Below are positions 49,202 through 61,037 of a DNA stretch of 64,000 nt, piece by piece. Position numbers and translations under genes: made by a program. The stretch covers positions 145,707,741 to 145,771,740 of the forward strand of contig CM041465.1 of NCBI GenBank assembly GCA_023213395.1, written 5' to 3'. This stretch comes from Cycas panzhihuaensis (Eukaryota; Cycadophyta). Each line of letters begins with the position of its first letter. The stretch's first letter is position 1. The notes below the pieces were generated by a model. The model saw nothing but the letters and a program-made list of their open reading frames with translations. It was not told the DNA's origin and did not search any database.

Positions 49202-49599
49202 TGTATATGTGTGTATATTTACTTATGGGATACATAACTCTTCATATGGTTAGGTGGTTCATATTCGTAGGTAGTTTATATGTTGATTATAAAATTATAA
49301 TTATTTGAGTATAAAAATGGAAAGGTTTGGGTATAATTTTCTCCAAAAAAATTGATAATGCACACATATATAAATATGTATCTCTCTCTCTCTCTATATA
49401 TATACACACATAAAAATGACATATTAAAAAGATATATGATATATTATTAACAATACAACATGATACATAGTAAATAAAATATGTATAATTAATATGTTAC
49501 TACAAAATATACTATTAATAATATGTTGAGATTGAAGTACATAATATATATTCTAATCTCTTTGATTACATCTTGCTTTGTTTAAATTCACCTTATAAT
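49197..49599. other. Unassigned AT-rich DNA
   Basis: No coding frame or RNA gene. It ends at the left flank of the copia C1 LTR (ATAAT at 49595-49599). Confidence 0.4.
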
Positions 49600-49899
49600 T
49601 GAAACAAATTAATGTCACAAGGTCATTATATTAGTTGATTATTCTTAAAAAGGGTTTTAAGTGAACTTTAAATTAGATCACTTAAGTGATCTGCACTTTC
49701 ATGTGCATTATATGTAATTTCATTTCACTTAACTCTAATTCTCCCTCTCTCAATATAAAAGTAAAAGCTCAATAGAGGAGGCTCATTCTTACCTCCCCAT
49801 TTTGTGAGAGCTACTATCTTTCACTCAAGTCTCTCTTGCTCTCATGTTTGTGTTTGTGTTTAGTACATAGAGATGAAGGATAGATCCACTCTTTTCATG
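49600..49899 (+). repeat. 5' LTR of copia C1 copy 2
   Basis: Starts TGAAACAAATTAATGTCAC and aligns to 56891-57191 throughout. CTCTCAATATAAAAG near 49748 is a TATA-like promoter. Start chosen because the 3' LTR start directly follows a polypurine tract. Confidence 0.87.
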
Positions 49900-49913
49900 T
49901 AATACCAAAGCTT
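49900..49913 (+). promoter_or_regulatory. Decayed primer-binding site
   Basis: TAATACCAAAGCTT differs by three transitions from TGGTATCAAAGCTT, the Met tRNA-type primer site often found in copia elements. Confidence 0.55.
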
Positions 49914-51899
49914 GCTTCCTTCATATTTCTCACTTGCACTTGCAATGGAGCCATCAATTCCTTCTCCTCCATAATCCATATGGTGAAGGAGATTGTGAAA
50001 ATGGATTTAAAAATATTTTCAAGTTTTTATCATAATATATTTAGTATTATTTATTTTCTCTTTCTCTTTTATAGGTTTAGAAGTACAATACAAAGAATTG
50101 AAAGGCCTAAGGATTCCAATCCTTTGGTATCCATTTATGTAATCTCATTCTTGTTTTATTTCCCCTCTTTTTGTCCATTTAATAAGGGGAAATATTGCCA
50201 AATTTTTTCCAACATTTAGAAGAATGTTTGTAAGGGGAGGTTCTGCCCACTTCTTTTATGAATTTGGAGCCATTTAAAATATCCATCATTATATGCTCTC
50301 ACCTTGTCTATGATAAAAAAATAATGGAAATTTCATATGGTATCATGTGTTGATGAGATATTTGCAAGCTAAATTTTTTACAGAAATAAAATCTACTTGC
50401 TAAATTTTATAAGTATACCAAAAATTCTACAGAGATCCAATTAACATGATTCTAATTGTTAAAAATGAGACTCCGAGTCTAGTTTTCAGTGTAAAAAGTA
50501 GCACTTAATTTCATTGTCGTATAAGAAAGTTATTGATGTTTTAGTGAATAATAGTTATTTTTAATAAGAATTTTTGAAAAATATATGTTATTCACTTTAT
50601 GAGACTGCTAAAAATTGTGCAGAACTCATTTGAACCTGATTCTGCTTCCTAAAGATGCAACTCTAAGTCTAGTTTACAACACAAAATTTGGCACTCAATT
50701 TTGTTATCATGGGAGAAGGTTATTGATGTTTTAATGAAGACTTATTTTTTGTAAAAAAAAAGAAAAAATGTAAAGAAATTTTCTTCATTCTTTTTATAAG
50801 GCTTAAAAGGCCATTGTAAAAGTGAGTAAAAAAATACTTGGATTGAAGTAATATCTAGTGTCCTCACTCACTTCTTAAGATTACATTTTATCACTCCAAA
50901 ATCACTTCAAGCAAGCACTCTAAAGATACTATAAGCAAGAACTCTATTTTTAGTTATATATACATTTGATGCAAATTCGATAATCTTTTCACTCTGCCTA
51001 AAAGGAACGCATCACATATATTATTTTTTACCATCTTGTACTTGTTCACATATTTACCAAAGTTGAGATACCTTAGTTGGTAAAATGTTGTGCCATAAAG
51101 GAGGTGTGGATTTAAGTTAGGACTGGACTGAACCGGAATATTGGTGAGGTTTGGTTAGCCATAGCATCATATCTCAATTAGGGATGATCTTGATAACCGA
51201 CCAAAAAAATTGAAACTTTAATACAAGATTAAAATATACCTAATCTAATATCTATCATAGCCATAAGTATATATGTACGACTATTCAGAGGATGTATATA
51301 GCTACTTATTGGTGAACTAGGTAATGATTGGGAGTACTTGGGCTCTGTTGTGACTTAGATTTCATCACCAAGCATAATTGTGGGTATCGCGGGTGAAGGC
51401 CAATTTAATTTTACTAGAAGCCTAGGAATCCCTTCAACAACCTCAACTGCATGTTGGACACAAGTTATAGGTTATTATGTTGATTACACATCCTACATTT
51501 GAGTTTCTAGTTATATACATGCAATGATATCAGCTTCCATATTGGCTTACAATCGTGTATATTGATCACTTACTTATTTGTAAAAAGTGATCCATACTGT
51601 AATTACAATTATAGTGCTTCTCATATTCCTTCTGCGTTAGGTTAATATTTGCTACAAGTGTTAGTGGCCAATTTTCATCATAGTGCTTCTCATAATCTTG
51701 CTGCGTCAAGTTAATATTTGCTACAAGTGTTGGTGACTTTTTTCTTAAGTTGCTCCCTTCATCTTTGAGTAACCATTCTCACTTCTTATTTCTTCTCCTA
51801 CACTGCTTCATTGCATCTCCTATTTGTAAATAGTGATTGGTCATTTATTGCCATCACTTTTATAGTCCCTTGTTCATTTCTTTTCTTCTCAAAAGATAC
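49914..51899 (+). other. Long leader of copia C1 copy 2
   Basis: 2 kb without an open frame before gag. A direct repeat lies at 51611-51669 and 51680-51736 (atagtgcttctcata.., ttaatatttgctacaagtg), period 69 bases; copy 1 has only one such unit near 37690-37735. An A/G run lies at 50753-50768. Confidence 0.6.
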
Positions 51900-52870
51900 C
51901 ATGTCTTCACTATTCAAGTAAAATGTGAACTGCATTCTTAAAAGGAAAGAAAATTGGGACATGTGATTCACTAGTGTTAGAAATGTTGTAAAGTATGAAG
52001 GTCTTTGGAGAGATCACTTGCAATTTATACCATTTATTTTATTATAGCTACACAGTTGCCTCTAGAGGAATTACTCCAACTGCTCACATTGAAGCTATAG
52101 CCAAATACCAATGGGAACTTGATGATGATGAAATCTATGTAGGGATACTTCTTGTCACTGATTATTCCCTACATAATCCCATTGATGAAGCCATACATGA
52201 TACAATATGGAAAGTTCTTAAAGTTCTCAAGAAGAACTTTGACACTAAATTAGACTTAGAATTTGTTTACTTAGTGTTGAAGATAAACAAATTAGAAATG
52301 TAGAAAGGATATGAAAATGAGACAATCAATCTCCTTTGTCCAATCAAGCAAGCCATCGATAAAGATTTTAAGACTCAATGCATTACATAGGCTTTCTTGA
52401 TTCAGTCATGTCTCCATCTCTCATATTGTAAAAATCTATGGGGAAGTCTTTAGTCTAGTGGCACCTTGAAGATCCTAAACTTTGAGGCTCTTATTGATAA
52501 GTTCATCAAATTTGATAAGACCTTTGATACCAACTTTGCCACTATATCAGATGTAGTCGATGTTGCTTTTGAAGTGGAAGAAGATCTTTTAATACCAAAA
52601 ATCAAGGTCAATCCTCTCGCAGAGGTGGTAGTTCTCGTAAAAGAGGTAAACGTAGACAATAAGGATAACGTCCTCATAGTCAATAAGCTCCTCAACTCCA
52701 ATAATAACAGTCTCAAGGACAAGGCTAAAATAATCAACCTAGACCCAAATCTAACAATCAAAGATAATCTAACCAGCCCAATACCTCTTATGGGATTGGA
52801 AATCAAATAATTGTATGCCAAAGATGTCATAGAAAAGTACACTATGCTAAAAATTACAAAACTGTCACTA
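51900..52870 (+). pseudogene. Copia C1 copy 2 gag
   Basis: The frame 51995-52303 has IAKYQWELDDDEIYVGILLVTDYSLHNPIDE and VLKVLKKNFDTKLDLEFVYLVLKINK. The frame 52466-52810 reads LNFEALIDKFIKFDKTFDTN. A knuckle near 52812-52860 reads CQRCHRKVHYAKNY, with its last Cys changed to Tyr. The basic RNA-binding stretch seen in copy 1 is frameshifted. Start uncertain; the N-terminal block near 51925 is homologous to copy 1 at 37885. Confidence 0.83.
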
Positions 52871-53084
52871 ATAAACTACCAAATTATCAACAGTACCATG
52901 GTGTACATAATGTTGATAATACTTCTTTTGAAGATGCTTGGTGGAACATAATTTGCTTATGCACACCTTCAAAGAATTGAGGCCACTTAATCGAATGTTG
53001 TTGACATATCCACTAAGTATATTGAGGCTCATTATGGTTATGCTTATTCGGTTTTGCCTTCACCACTTAGAGTTGCAAATAATG

Positions 53085-53410
53085 CCACCTCAAATACTTC
53101 ATCTTGGATCATGGATACTTGAGAAACACAATATATGACTTGTTATCACTAGTTCTTTTAGGATTTTGACTCTGAAGTTCATGGTGTTGTACACATGGTT
53201 GACAAATCATCTCAGTCAGTCGAAGGACTTGGAATTATTTGCCTGAAACTCCCAAGCCTTCCAAATTTTACCCTTGTTGATGTTTCATATATTCCTACTT
53301 TGAAGTAAAACCTACTCTCCATGTCCACCCTTGTCTCTCGTGGATTTGATTTGAGTGTAACTACAAATAATCAAATTCTTTGTCATTCACCCTCCTTCAA
53401 ATGATGTGGT
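53085..53410 (+). pseudogene. Copia C1 copy 2 protease
   Basis: SSWIMDT then a stop and TQYMTC near 53100-53150 mark the active-site region; the Gly codon of DTG is now TGA (53119-53121). VKLPSLPNFTLVDV-like and FDLSVTTN-like spacer blocks follow, colinear with copy 1. Confidence 0.8.
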
Positions 53411-53479
53411 TATGATCAGAATTCTTGATGGCAAACTTTTTTGCCTAACTGGTTCACCATCCTCTGAAGCTAACTATGT

Positions 53480-54300
53480 TGATGATGACTCTACTTTTAC
53501 CACAATCCTGACTCCTCAAAAGTTATCCCAAGCGGCCTTATGGCATGCTTGTATAGGCCATATCAAAATTAATTATTTAAGAGAATTACATGCCACTTTT
53601 CCTAGTATGCTTAAGTTCTCCTCTAAGCCCTTTAAATGTGAAGTATGTATCATTGCCAAATCTTAAAGACAACCCTTTCCTCGTAGTCAGTGGAAATCTA
53701 GCTAACCTTTGCAACTTGTACACTCAGATATACGCAGTCCTATGCTTATCCCTTCTCTCAAACAAAAGTGATACTATATTACTTTCATTGATGATTTTAC
53801 CAAGAAAGTATGGGTTACTTTTCTTACAAAGAAAGATGAACTTTTTTCTATGTTTCAAGATTTCAAGGCTTGCGTGGAAAATGAATTTAGATTCAAGATC
53901 AAAATACTCATGACTGACAATGGTGGCGAGTACACCTGCAATGAATTTGAATCATACCTACATCACCATGGGATCAAATATTAGACCACTATTGCAAGTA
54001 CACCCTAGCAAAATAGAGTTGTCAAGTGCATGAACAGGACCATCATAAACATGGCTCGTGCTATGCTGGTATATAAGAACGTCCCTATCTATGTTTAGGC
54101 TGAGATTATTTAGACAACTATGTATTGCATCAACAATGTTAGTCCCTCCAAGCTCAGCCCCTCTTCACATGAAGTATGGTATGAATAAACCCCTTCTATC
54201 TCCCACTTTAAAAATTTTTGCTCTACTTGTTATGCTCATATTCTAGAGGAACATAGAAGCAAACTCCAGGATAGAGCCCTCAAAGGCATCTTTGTCGAAT
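53480..54300 (+). pseudogene. Copia C1 copy 2 integrase
   Basis: LSQAALWHACIGHIKINYL..FKCEVCIIAK (53515-53663) is the HHCC block. YYITFIDDFTKKVWVTFL, IKILMTDNGGEYTCNEFESYL and ASTP..QNRVVKCMNRTIINMARAML follow in shifted frames. The catalytic-Glu block NGVAER has become NRVVKC, so the Glu is lost. Integrase would insert the cDNA; this copy is dead. Confidence 0.88.
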
Positions 54301-54890
54301 ACCCTATGGACAAAAAGGGATCCATGGTTTTTCCACCTTCAAAGTGTAAAATCATTATCATTAGAGATGTTATCTTTGTAGAGACTGAAGATCAATTACT
54401 TAGACTTGACTCTAAGATGCCTTCATATCAATTTAATGATGTTATTGAATTTGATGTCTATATTCTAAAATTTATGGGAGAAGTTACTCGACAATTGATC
54501 AAAATCTTAGAATCTAATAGTAGAGTCCTAGGGGATATAAGCTATGAGTCTGAGTTGATGTGTATACGTCTAGTACTATTATTTAAGAATAGCCAAGTTG
54601 ACAAAGATAAAGCCATAGCAGAAGGACCACTTTCTCCAACATCATTGGTTGGCCCATCTTGTCTGGCATCATCAACTTCCTCCATGCTAAACATTTCACG
54701 TGATCTTTTTTAGGATCAAAATAAAGACAAACAGGCTGTGGAAATGAAAACCTCATTCTTAACTTGAGGTTTTCATGAAGCCTACCAATTACACAAGGGC
54801 ATGCGACTAGATAAGGTAAGTAAAATTGGCACTAGAAGTGCCCATAGAGCAATGATGCAAAAATCACTTTCCGTTGAGCTTAAACTAGCA
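54301..54890 (+). pseudogene. Copia C1 integrase tail and linker to RT
   Basis: The 135-residue frame 54306-54713 reads KCKIIIIRDVIFVETEDQLL, the usual end of the integrase region (xRDVxFxE), then a low-conservation linker. No enzyme motif is expected here. Confidence 0.75.
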
Positions 54891-55850
54891 TAATTGCACC
54901 TTGATCTTAATGAAGAGCCCCTAACATACCAAGAAGCTATAAAGCATATAGCTTGGAGAAATACTATGAACGAAGAGTACCAATATCTTATCAAGAATGG
55001 TACATAGGAACTTGTTGATCCATCACTTAGAAGAAAGGTAGTTTAAAATAAATGGGCGTTCAAAAATAAGTACAGATCAGATGGAATCCTAAAAAAACAC
55101 AAGGTGAGGCTGGTAGCAAAAGGATTCACATAAAGACAAGGCATTGACTACGCTAAAATCTTTTCTTGTATAACCAAGTGGCCTACAATCAGAACTCTTA
55201 TAGCCTTAGCTACTCAACAGGACTGGAAAATCCACCAACTCAATGTTAAGACCGTATTTCCCAATGGGGACCTTAAAGAAGAAATTTATATGGCTCAGCC
55301 AGAAGGATACAAGATTGTCGGTTAGGAGCATAAGGTTTGCAGGCTCAGAAAGTCCTTGCACAGCTTGAAATAAGCCCCTTGTGCTTGGTTTACTAAGTTA
55401 TCTGAAAGAATGAGGTAACTTATATATCAAGTTTGTGACTATCAAGATATTGATACAACACTATTAATCAAGCACCAAAATGATAAAGTCATTACCTCTT
55501 AATTTTTGTAGATGATATGTTAATAATAAGGAATAATGAATAGGTAATCAACTAGTTGAAGAAGGACCTTGCTAAAACTTTTGAATTGTCTAACCTCGAG
55601 TTGATGAAATATTACTTGGGAATTGAAGTAACTCAAAAGAATAATAAAATCTTTCTCTCCCAAGAAAAATATATTAATGATCTTCTAACAAAGTTTCAGT
55701 TGGAAGATGCTCGACTAGTCGCTACACTTATGGAACCTAATACTAAACTCTCAGCTAGTGGTGATACTAAGGAGGCAGATACAACACTCTATAGCCAACT
55801 TGTAGGTAGTCTGATCTACACTACCAATATAAAGCTAAATATTACACACT
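54891..55850 (+). pseudogene. Copia C1 copy 2 reverse transcriptase
   Basis: EPLTYQEAIKHIAWRNTMNEEYQYLIKNGT, ELVDPSLRRKVV, KWAFKNKYRSDG, RLVAKGFT, RQGIDY, IHQLNVKTVFPNGDLKEEIYMAQPEGY and the frame 55556-56080 (LSNLELMKYYLGIEVTQ) are present. Stops stand where Trp or Gln are conserved: TAG 55005-55007, TAA 55131-55133, TAA 55371-55373. The DVKTAFLNG block reads NVKTVFPNG. The YVDD region near 55505-55520 is degraded. Confidence 0.92.
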
Positions 55851-56420
55851 CTGTTATAATTCTTACAAGATTCATGACAAATCCTAAGAATAATCATTGG
55901 CAAGCTGTAGTACAAGTGTTGAGGCATCTGAAGGCGACCAACAAATATGGTTTTTTGTATGAACCTAATGTAAAATTTAAATTTTATGCATACAAAGACT
56001 CATACTTTGCTGAAGATAAAGACACAAGAAGATCCACGTCTAGGTATGTAACATTTCTTGGAATAACACTAATATCATAGAGATCTAGACGATAAAAGAT
56101 AGTTACAGACTTAACTACTGAAGCTAAATATATTACTACTTCTAAGACAAGCAAGGAGGTGATATGACTTAGAAAATTATTAAATACATTAAATGCCACC
56201 CAAACAAGTTCTATCGACTTATATGTGGATAATTAGTCTACAATCCAAATGGCTAAAGATCTTGTATTTCATGATTGTACTAAATATATAAGTATTAAAG
56301 TCCACAGAATTAGAGAACTAGTTCATAATGGCACAATTCAACTGGAGTACTGCCCTATAATAAATCAAGTGGTCGATATCTTCACCAAACCACTGAATAG
56401 GGTGAGGTTTAAATAGTTTT
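55851..56420 (+). pseudogene. Copia C1 copy 2 RNase H
   Basis: ILTRFMTNPKNNHWQAVVQVLRHLKATNKYGFLYE, then DTRRSTSRYVTFLGITLIS, LTTEAKYITTSKTSKEV, LYVDN, FHDCTKYISIKVHRIRELVHNGTIQLEYC and VVDIFTKPLNRVRF. The frame is open from 55556 to 56080. Conserved acidic positions are partly altered (TEAKY keeps Glu). It ends with the usual DIFTKPL motif. Confidence 0.92.
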
Positions 56421-56890
56421 AAAGGCAATTCGACCTTAGGGCCTCCATCTCTAATTGATTGAAGGAGACGACAACAGGACCATCATAATCTGTCTCATTT
56501 GTGAAAACCCCTTGTGGGTGTAGAAGGACAAGAATAAGTCTCTGCTCTATCCCATTCATGAAAACCCCTTGTGGGTGCGAAAGGATAAGGGTTGTATCAT
56601 TTTAGAAAATCATAACCTATAAAAACTTGAAAAGGCATGGGGAATGACCAAATGGTATATGGAGACTTAATAGATTTCAGCTATAAAGTTCATTGTATTG
56701 ATTAGTTATCTAGCTTCATTTAAAGAATCACATGGGCCAGGTTATTGATTAGAAAGTTTGTGGGTTTTCTTCCCTGTGAGGGTTTCCCACAAAAGTGTCA
56801 TAGTAGTTTACTTTGTAAGAGGCTTAAATGAAGACCTCATAAAATAAAATAAAATATGATGAAATGACTTTCTACCATTAAAGGAGAGAT
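56421..56890 (+). other. Spacer between pol and 3' LTR with polypurine tract
   Basis: A 39-bp direct repeat (gaaaaccccttgtgggtg core) is at 56494-56532 and 56551-56589. The run ttaaaggagagat ending at 56890 is the likely plus-strand primer. Confidence 0.7.
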
Positions 56891-57191
56891 TGAAATGGGT
56901 TAATGTCACAAGGTCATTACATTAGTTGATTATTCCCAAAAAGGGTCTTAAGTGAACTTTAAATTATATCACTTAAGTGAAATGTACTTTCATGTGCATT
57001 ATGTGTAATTTCATTTCACCTAACTCTAATGCTCCCTCTCTCAATATAAAAGTAAAATCTCAATGGAGGAGGCTCATTCTTACCTCCCCATTTTTTGAGA
57101 GCTACTCTCTTTCACTCAATTCTGTATTGTTCCCATGTTTTCCTTTATGTTTAGTACATAGAGATGAAGGATACATCAACTCTTTTCAACA
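56891..57191 (+). repeat. 3' LTR of copia C1 copy 2
   Basis: TGAAATGGGTTAATGTCAC to CTTTTCAACA, 301 bp, about the same length as the 5' LTR. Confidence 0.87.
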
Positions 57192-57486
57192 ATAAGTATA
57201 AGGATGAATTTTAAAACTTGCAGACATAACTCATTATTGCACTCCTTATCAGTAAACTCACTCACTATATTGTATAGTATTCAACAAGTATTCCCACTTT
57301 GTTAAACACCTTGTATCTTATACCAAGCAAGAAACAATTTATATCTTATACCAAGTAAGATATAATCGCTTATAATTTGCCATCTAGTAGATATTGCATA
57401 TCTAAGTTCTATATCTTTGTCCACTTTCTTTCATTCTAATAATGACATAATAGCAAAATATATAAATTTGTGTATAGATTCAATAT
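57192..57486. other. Unassigned AT-rich flank
   Basis: Nothing recognisable; it ends at the LINE target repeat. Confidence 0.4.
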
Positions 57487-57503
57487 TTAAATATATTATA
57501 TAT
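57487..57503. repeat. Probable LINE target-site duplication (left)
   Basis: TTAAATATATTATATAT, an exact 17-bp match to 63925-63941. Low complexity lowers certainty. Confidence 0.6.
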
Positions 57504-57700
57504 ATATAATTTTTTGATATGGTAAAAAAATAATATTATAGGGTTTTAACTGGGTCCCCAAACCCTATACATCAAGCCAATCAGCTTAGCAAATATGACC
57601 ATGACAAGCCCATGGTCTAACCCAATAAAAGTCTCTCGTCCTCCTTAGTTTGCCTCCCCTGTATGTGCTTCAGCCCTGACCAATCTCAGTAACTCCTCCG
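57504..57700 (-). other. LINE 3' UTR and A-rich tail
   Basis: GC content drops from the coding end to ccatatcaaaaaattatata at the left edge, read on the minus strand. There is no long pure poly-A tail. Confidence 0.6.
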
Positions 57701-58889
57701 GGTATTCCTCTTTCCAAACTTTTGTACTTTTATTTGACACAACCCAGTTTGCCAACTAATCTGCTACCGAATTCCCTTCCCTAAAAGTATGTTGAATCTG
57801 TACACCAACTTTAGATCTCAAAATATCTTGGACATCCCTGAAAATATCTACGTTGTCCCATCCCGGGTCTGCTTCCCCCTTCAAACATTTTATTACATAC
57901 ATTGAGTCACCCTCTATGACCACCTTTTGGGTATCCTCCTTGTCCATCAGAGTTATCGCTCTCAGCATCGCCCGCACCTTGGCCTTCTGGTTCGATTGGA
58001 CTCCTAAGTACTCTGCAAAAGCCCATCTCAAGTTACCACCATGATCCCTACACAGGCCTCCCCCACCCGCCTCTCCGGGGTTACCCTTAATTGCTCCGTC
58101 AAAGTTCACCTTTCCCCATTGAATATTTGGAGGATGCCATTTAACATCCCTGCTCCTCTCCTTGGCCCCCCTCTGGGGGACAATGCCCCACTCTTTTATG
58201 ATGCCTTCTTCCCTTTCTGGTATCTTGTCCCCTTTAGGCATAACTAACATTTCTGAGATGCCTCTTCTTATCTCCACTAGCAGGGTCAAGCAATCCTTCT
58301 CTCTACCCTCGAAGATCCTCCTATTTCGTTCTTTCGAAATGTACCATGAACTAATCAGAAGGATCATCTTCCAGAGTCTTATAAGGGTTTTGCTTTTGAA
58401 AGGGGGAATCCATGCTGTCCACTGATCTGTTAGGGATTTTGATGAAACCCAGGCTATCCCCAACCCAGACCAAAAGCTACTCCATGTGCACACCGAGTAG
58501 GGGTAATGAATGCTTAGGTGATCCAGGGTTTCGGCGTCCCTCTTGCAAAGCACACACCTTCTAGCCAACTGAATGTCCCTTTTCGATATATTATCCAGGG
58601 TAAGTAATTTATTTTGGAGGCATAACCACCAAAAATCAACTGTTTTTGGAAGAATTCCTAACTTCCAAGCCCCGGCTAATATATCATTCCTGTCCCAGCC
58701 CTCCCTGCTCATCCTCAGATTATAACCGGCTTTAACCGAATATGAACCTAAAGACAAGGGGGGCCATACCAACATGTCTGGCATAGACCTCTTCGGAATA
58801 TACTGGTTTCCTAATATCTCCCTCACTCTTTGAATCTCCTTCTCAAGGCCTTGCAGGTCCTCAAAAGATCTCCATCTCCTTTCCTTACC
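57701..58889 (-). pseudogene. LINE Cys/His domain and RNase H
   Basis: The 356-residue frame 57756-58826 begins after RT. Around residues 86-110, RRCVLCKRDAETLDHLSIHYPYSVC is the zinc-binding zf-RVT block. VNFDGAIKGNPGEAGGGGLCRD starts RNase H (catalytic Asp), VVIEGDSMYVI carries another Asp, and REGNSVAD the final His-equivalent/Asp region. The helix that normally holds the Glu reads QKAKVRAMLRAI, so the Glu appears lost. RNase H removes the RNA strand after reverse transcription. The frame continues past a stop to about 57700. Confidence 0.9.
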
Positions 58890-61022
58890 TTACCCTACCC
58901 AGTAATCTTTGATTGTCGAACCAAAGCGATTTACATATTCCCTCTTCATGTTACCAATGTTAGGCAACTCCTCTAATTTAGAGTGACCGCACCATCTGTC
59001 TTCCCAGAACTTTATGCTTTCGCCATCCCCCAACTTCCATCTCATACCTTCGCGGAGGAGGGACCTTGCAGACCTAATGGCCCTCCATATCGGGGAGCCC
59101 TCCAAGCAATGTCCCTCCTCCAACAAAAAGTGGTTGTCCCCCACGTACTTCCTTCCCAGAATTCTCCCCCTGACCGCTCCAGCATCTTTAATGAGTCTCC
59201 ACCCCGTCTTTGCCAAGAGGGCTTCATTAAAAAAACCCAACCTTCTTACGCTGAGACCCCCCGCCCACTTTGGCTTGCAGACCCTCTCCCAAGACACTAG
59301 GTGGATTCTCCTTTTTTCTTCGGCACCTGACCAAAGAAATATCTTCATGATTCCCTCCAGAGTGGAAATAACCTTGCTTGGCATCTTAAAAGTCGTCATC
59401 TGATAGAGCGGGATACTCTGCAAGGAAGCCACCACAAGTTGAATTTTCCCTGCCCAATTAAGAAGAGCCCCTTTCCAACCCGCTAACTTCTTGTTGAATC
59501 TACTCACTATAAGGTCCCACCGATTCTGCCCCATCTTGCCCACAAATAGAGGCATGTCGAGATAAGAGCCAGGGAGGGAGCCCCTGGCCATCTCTAAAAT
59601 CCTACTTATTCTCCTTTCTTTTCTCCCGGTATTAATAAAGAAAGCTGAACTTTTATCCAAATTGATTTTCTGATTTGTAGTCTTTTCATAAGCCTGAAGG
59701 CCCGTTTTTAAAGCCCTGGCCTCCTCTAGAGAAGCCCTGCACAAGAAAATGTTATCGTCTACAAACTGATGGAGCACAATATTTTCTAGGTTGGAAGTAG
59801 CTCTCAAACCTGATAGCCTCCCTAACCGCTGGGCCTCTAGAGTAGCCCTGCCTAGCATTTCAGCCATTATAATGAATAAGAAGGGGGAGAGGGGATCACC
59901 TTACCTCAAACCCCTCAACCCGTTAAAGAAGGGAGTCGACCTGCCATTTATCAACACCGAAAAGGAAACTCTAGATACACAACATCTCATCTAATCTCTT
60001 CAAACCTTCCCGAAACCAAACGCCTCGAGACAATCCAGCAGACAGTCCCAAGCCACCCTATCATAGGCTTTAGACATATATGTTTTAATTATCATGCCCG
60101 CATCCTTGCGATGAAGCGTCGAATGCAGGGTTTCGTGGACAATTATGATACCATCTGAGATTTATCTGCCTTTCACAAAACCATCTTGGTTAGGAGAAAT
60201 AACATCCGGTAAGGTCTCCCTCAGGCGATTTGCTAACACTTTGGACAAAATCTTGTATTTTACATTGCACAAGCTAATAGGTCTGAAGTCTTCCATGACT
60301 TCCACTCTCTCCTTCTTCGGAATCAAAGCCAAAAAGGTGGCCTGCCACTCCTTCAAAATTGTGCGCCTTAAGTAGAATTCATTAAGCGCCATCATTAGGT
60401 CCTCCTTGATTATCTCCCAGTATTCTTGGAAAAATCCTGGAGGAAAACCATCCAGCCCTGGCACCTTATCCCTCCCCATCTTAAAAATGGCCTTCTCCAC
60501 CTCCTCCTGAGTAAAGGGTTCTGTCAGTTTTTTATTGAGGTCCTCCGTGATCACACTTGGGATATATTGTAATAGAGCAGCCCTAAGGGCAGGGTCCTGG
60601 TAGCCTGGCTCTGTGTATAGCTCCTTAAAGTACTCCATCGCAATACCACTGATCTGATCCTCGGCCTCATACACCACCCCACTCCTGCTACGGATTTTAG
60701 TAATCTTGTTATGGGCCCTATGTCTCAAAGTAGAGAGGTGGAAGAATTTAGTGATTCTATCCCCCTCCCTTATCCACTGCTCTCTAGACTTCTGCTTCCA
60801 AAAGATTTCCTCCTTCTCCAGCACCTCCTCAAGTTTCCTAGAAGTGGAGAGTTCCTTATTGTCCAACTCCTGGGTTCTACCTTTGATCTGGATCCTATCC
60901 TCAATCTCTTTGAGCTCCCCCAACAATCCACCCTTATTCTCAAAAATATTTCCGAAGACCTCCCTATTCCAGACCTTGATTTGTTGCTTGATCCAGTTCA
61001 ATTGCTTCGAGAACCTGTACAT
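58890..61022 (-). pseudogene. LINE reverse transcriptase
   Basis: The frame 60162-61022 covers the N-terminal part: REQWIREGDRITKFFH, NKITKIRSRSG, FTQEEVEKAIFKMGRDKVPGLDGFPPGFFQEYW, LIPKK and FRPISLCNVKYKILSKVLANR. After stops between 60161 and 59868, the frame 58890-59867 has AEMLGRA, HQFVDDNIF (catalytic FVDD) and NQKINLDKSSAFFIN, then ARGSLPGSYLDMPLF and the thumb. The bridging part reads SKAYDRVAW and INGRSTPFFNGLRGL..GDPLSPFLF with a stop. Target-primed reverse transcription is its role. Confidence 0.93.
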
Positions 61023-61037
61023 GACGCAACCCTAGAC

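Larger units (their letters stand above)
49600..57191 (+). mobile_element. Ty1-copia family C1, copy 2, near full length
   Basis: Two LTRs of about 300 bp (49600-49899 and 56891-57191) enclose a long leader, gag, protease, integrase, RT and RNase H in copia order. Flanking bases ataat (49595-49599) and ataag (57192-57196) are a near-matching target duplication. Many stops make it inactive. The same family gives the truncated copy at 37110-39836. Confidence 0.93.

Noticed and set aside
58983-59403. Plus-strand frames of 105 and 129 residues
   Set aside because: They lie antisense to the LINE reverse transcriptase and are shadow frames.
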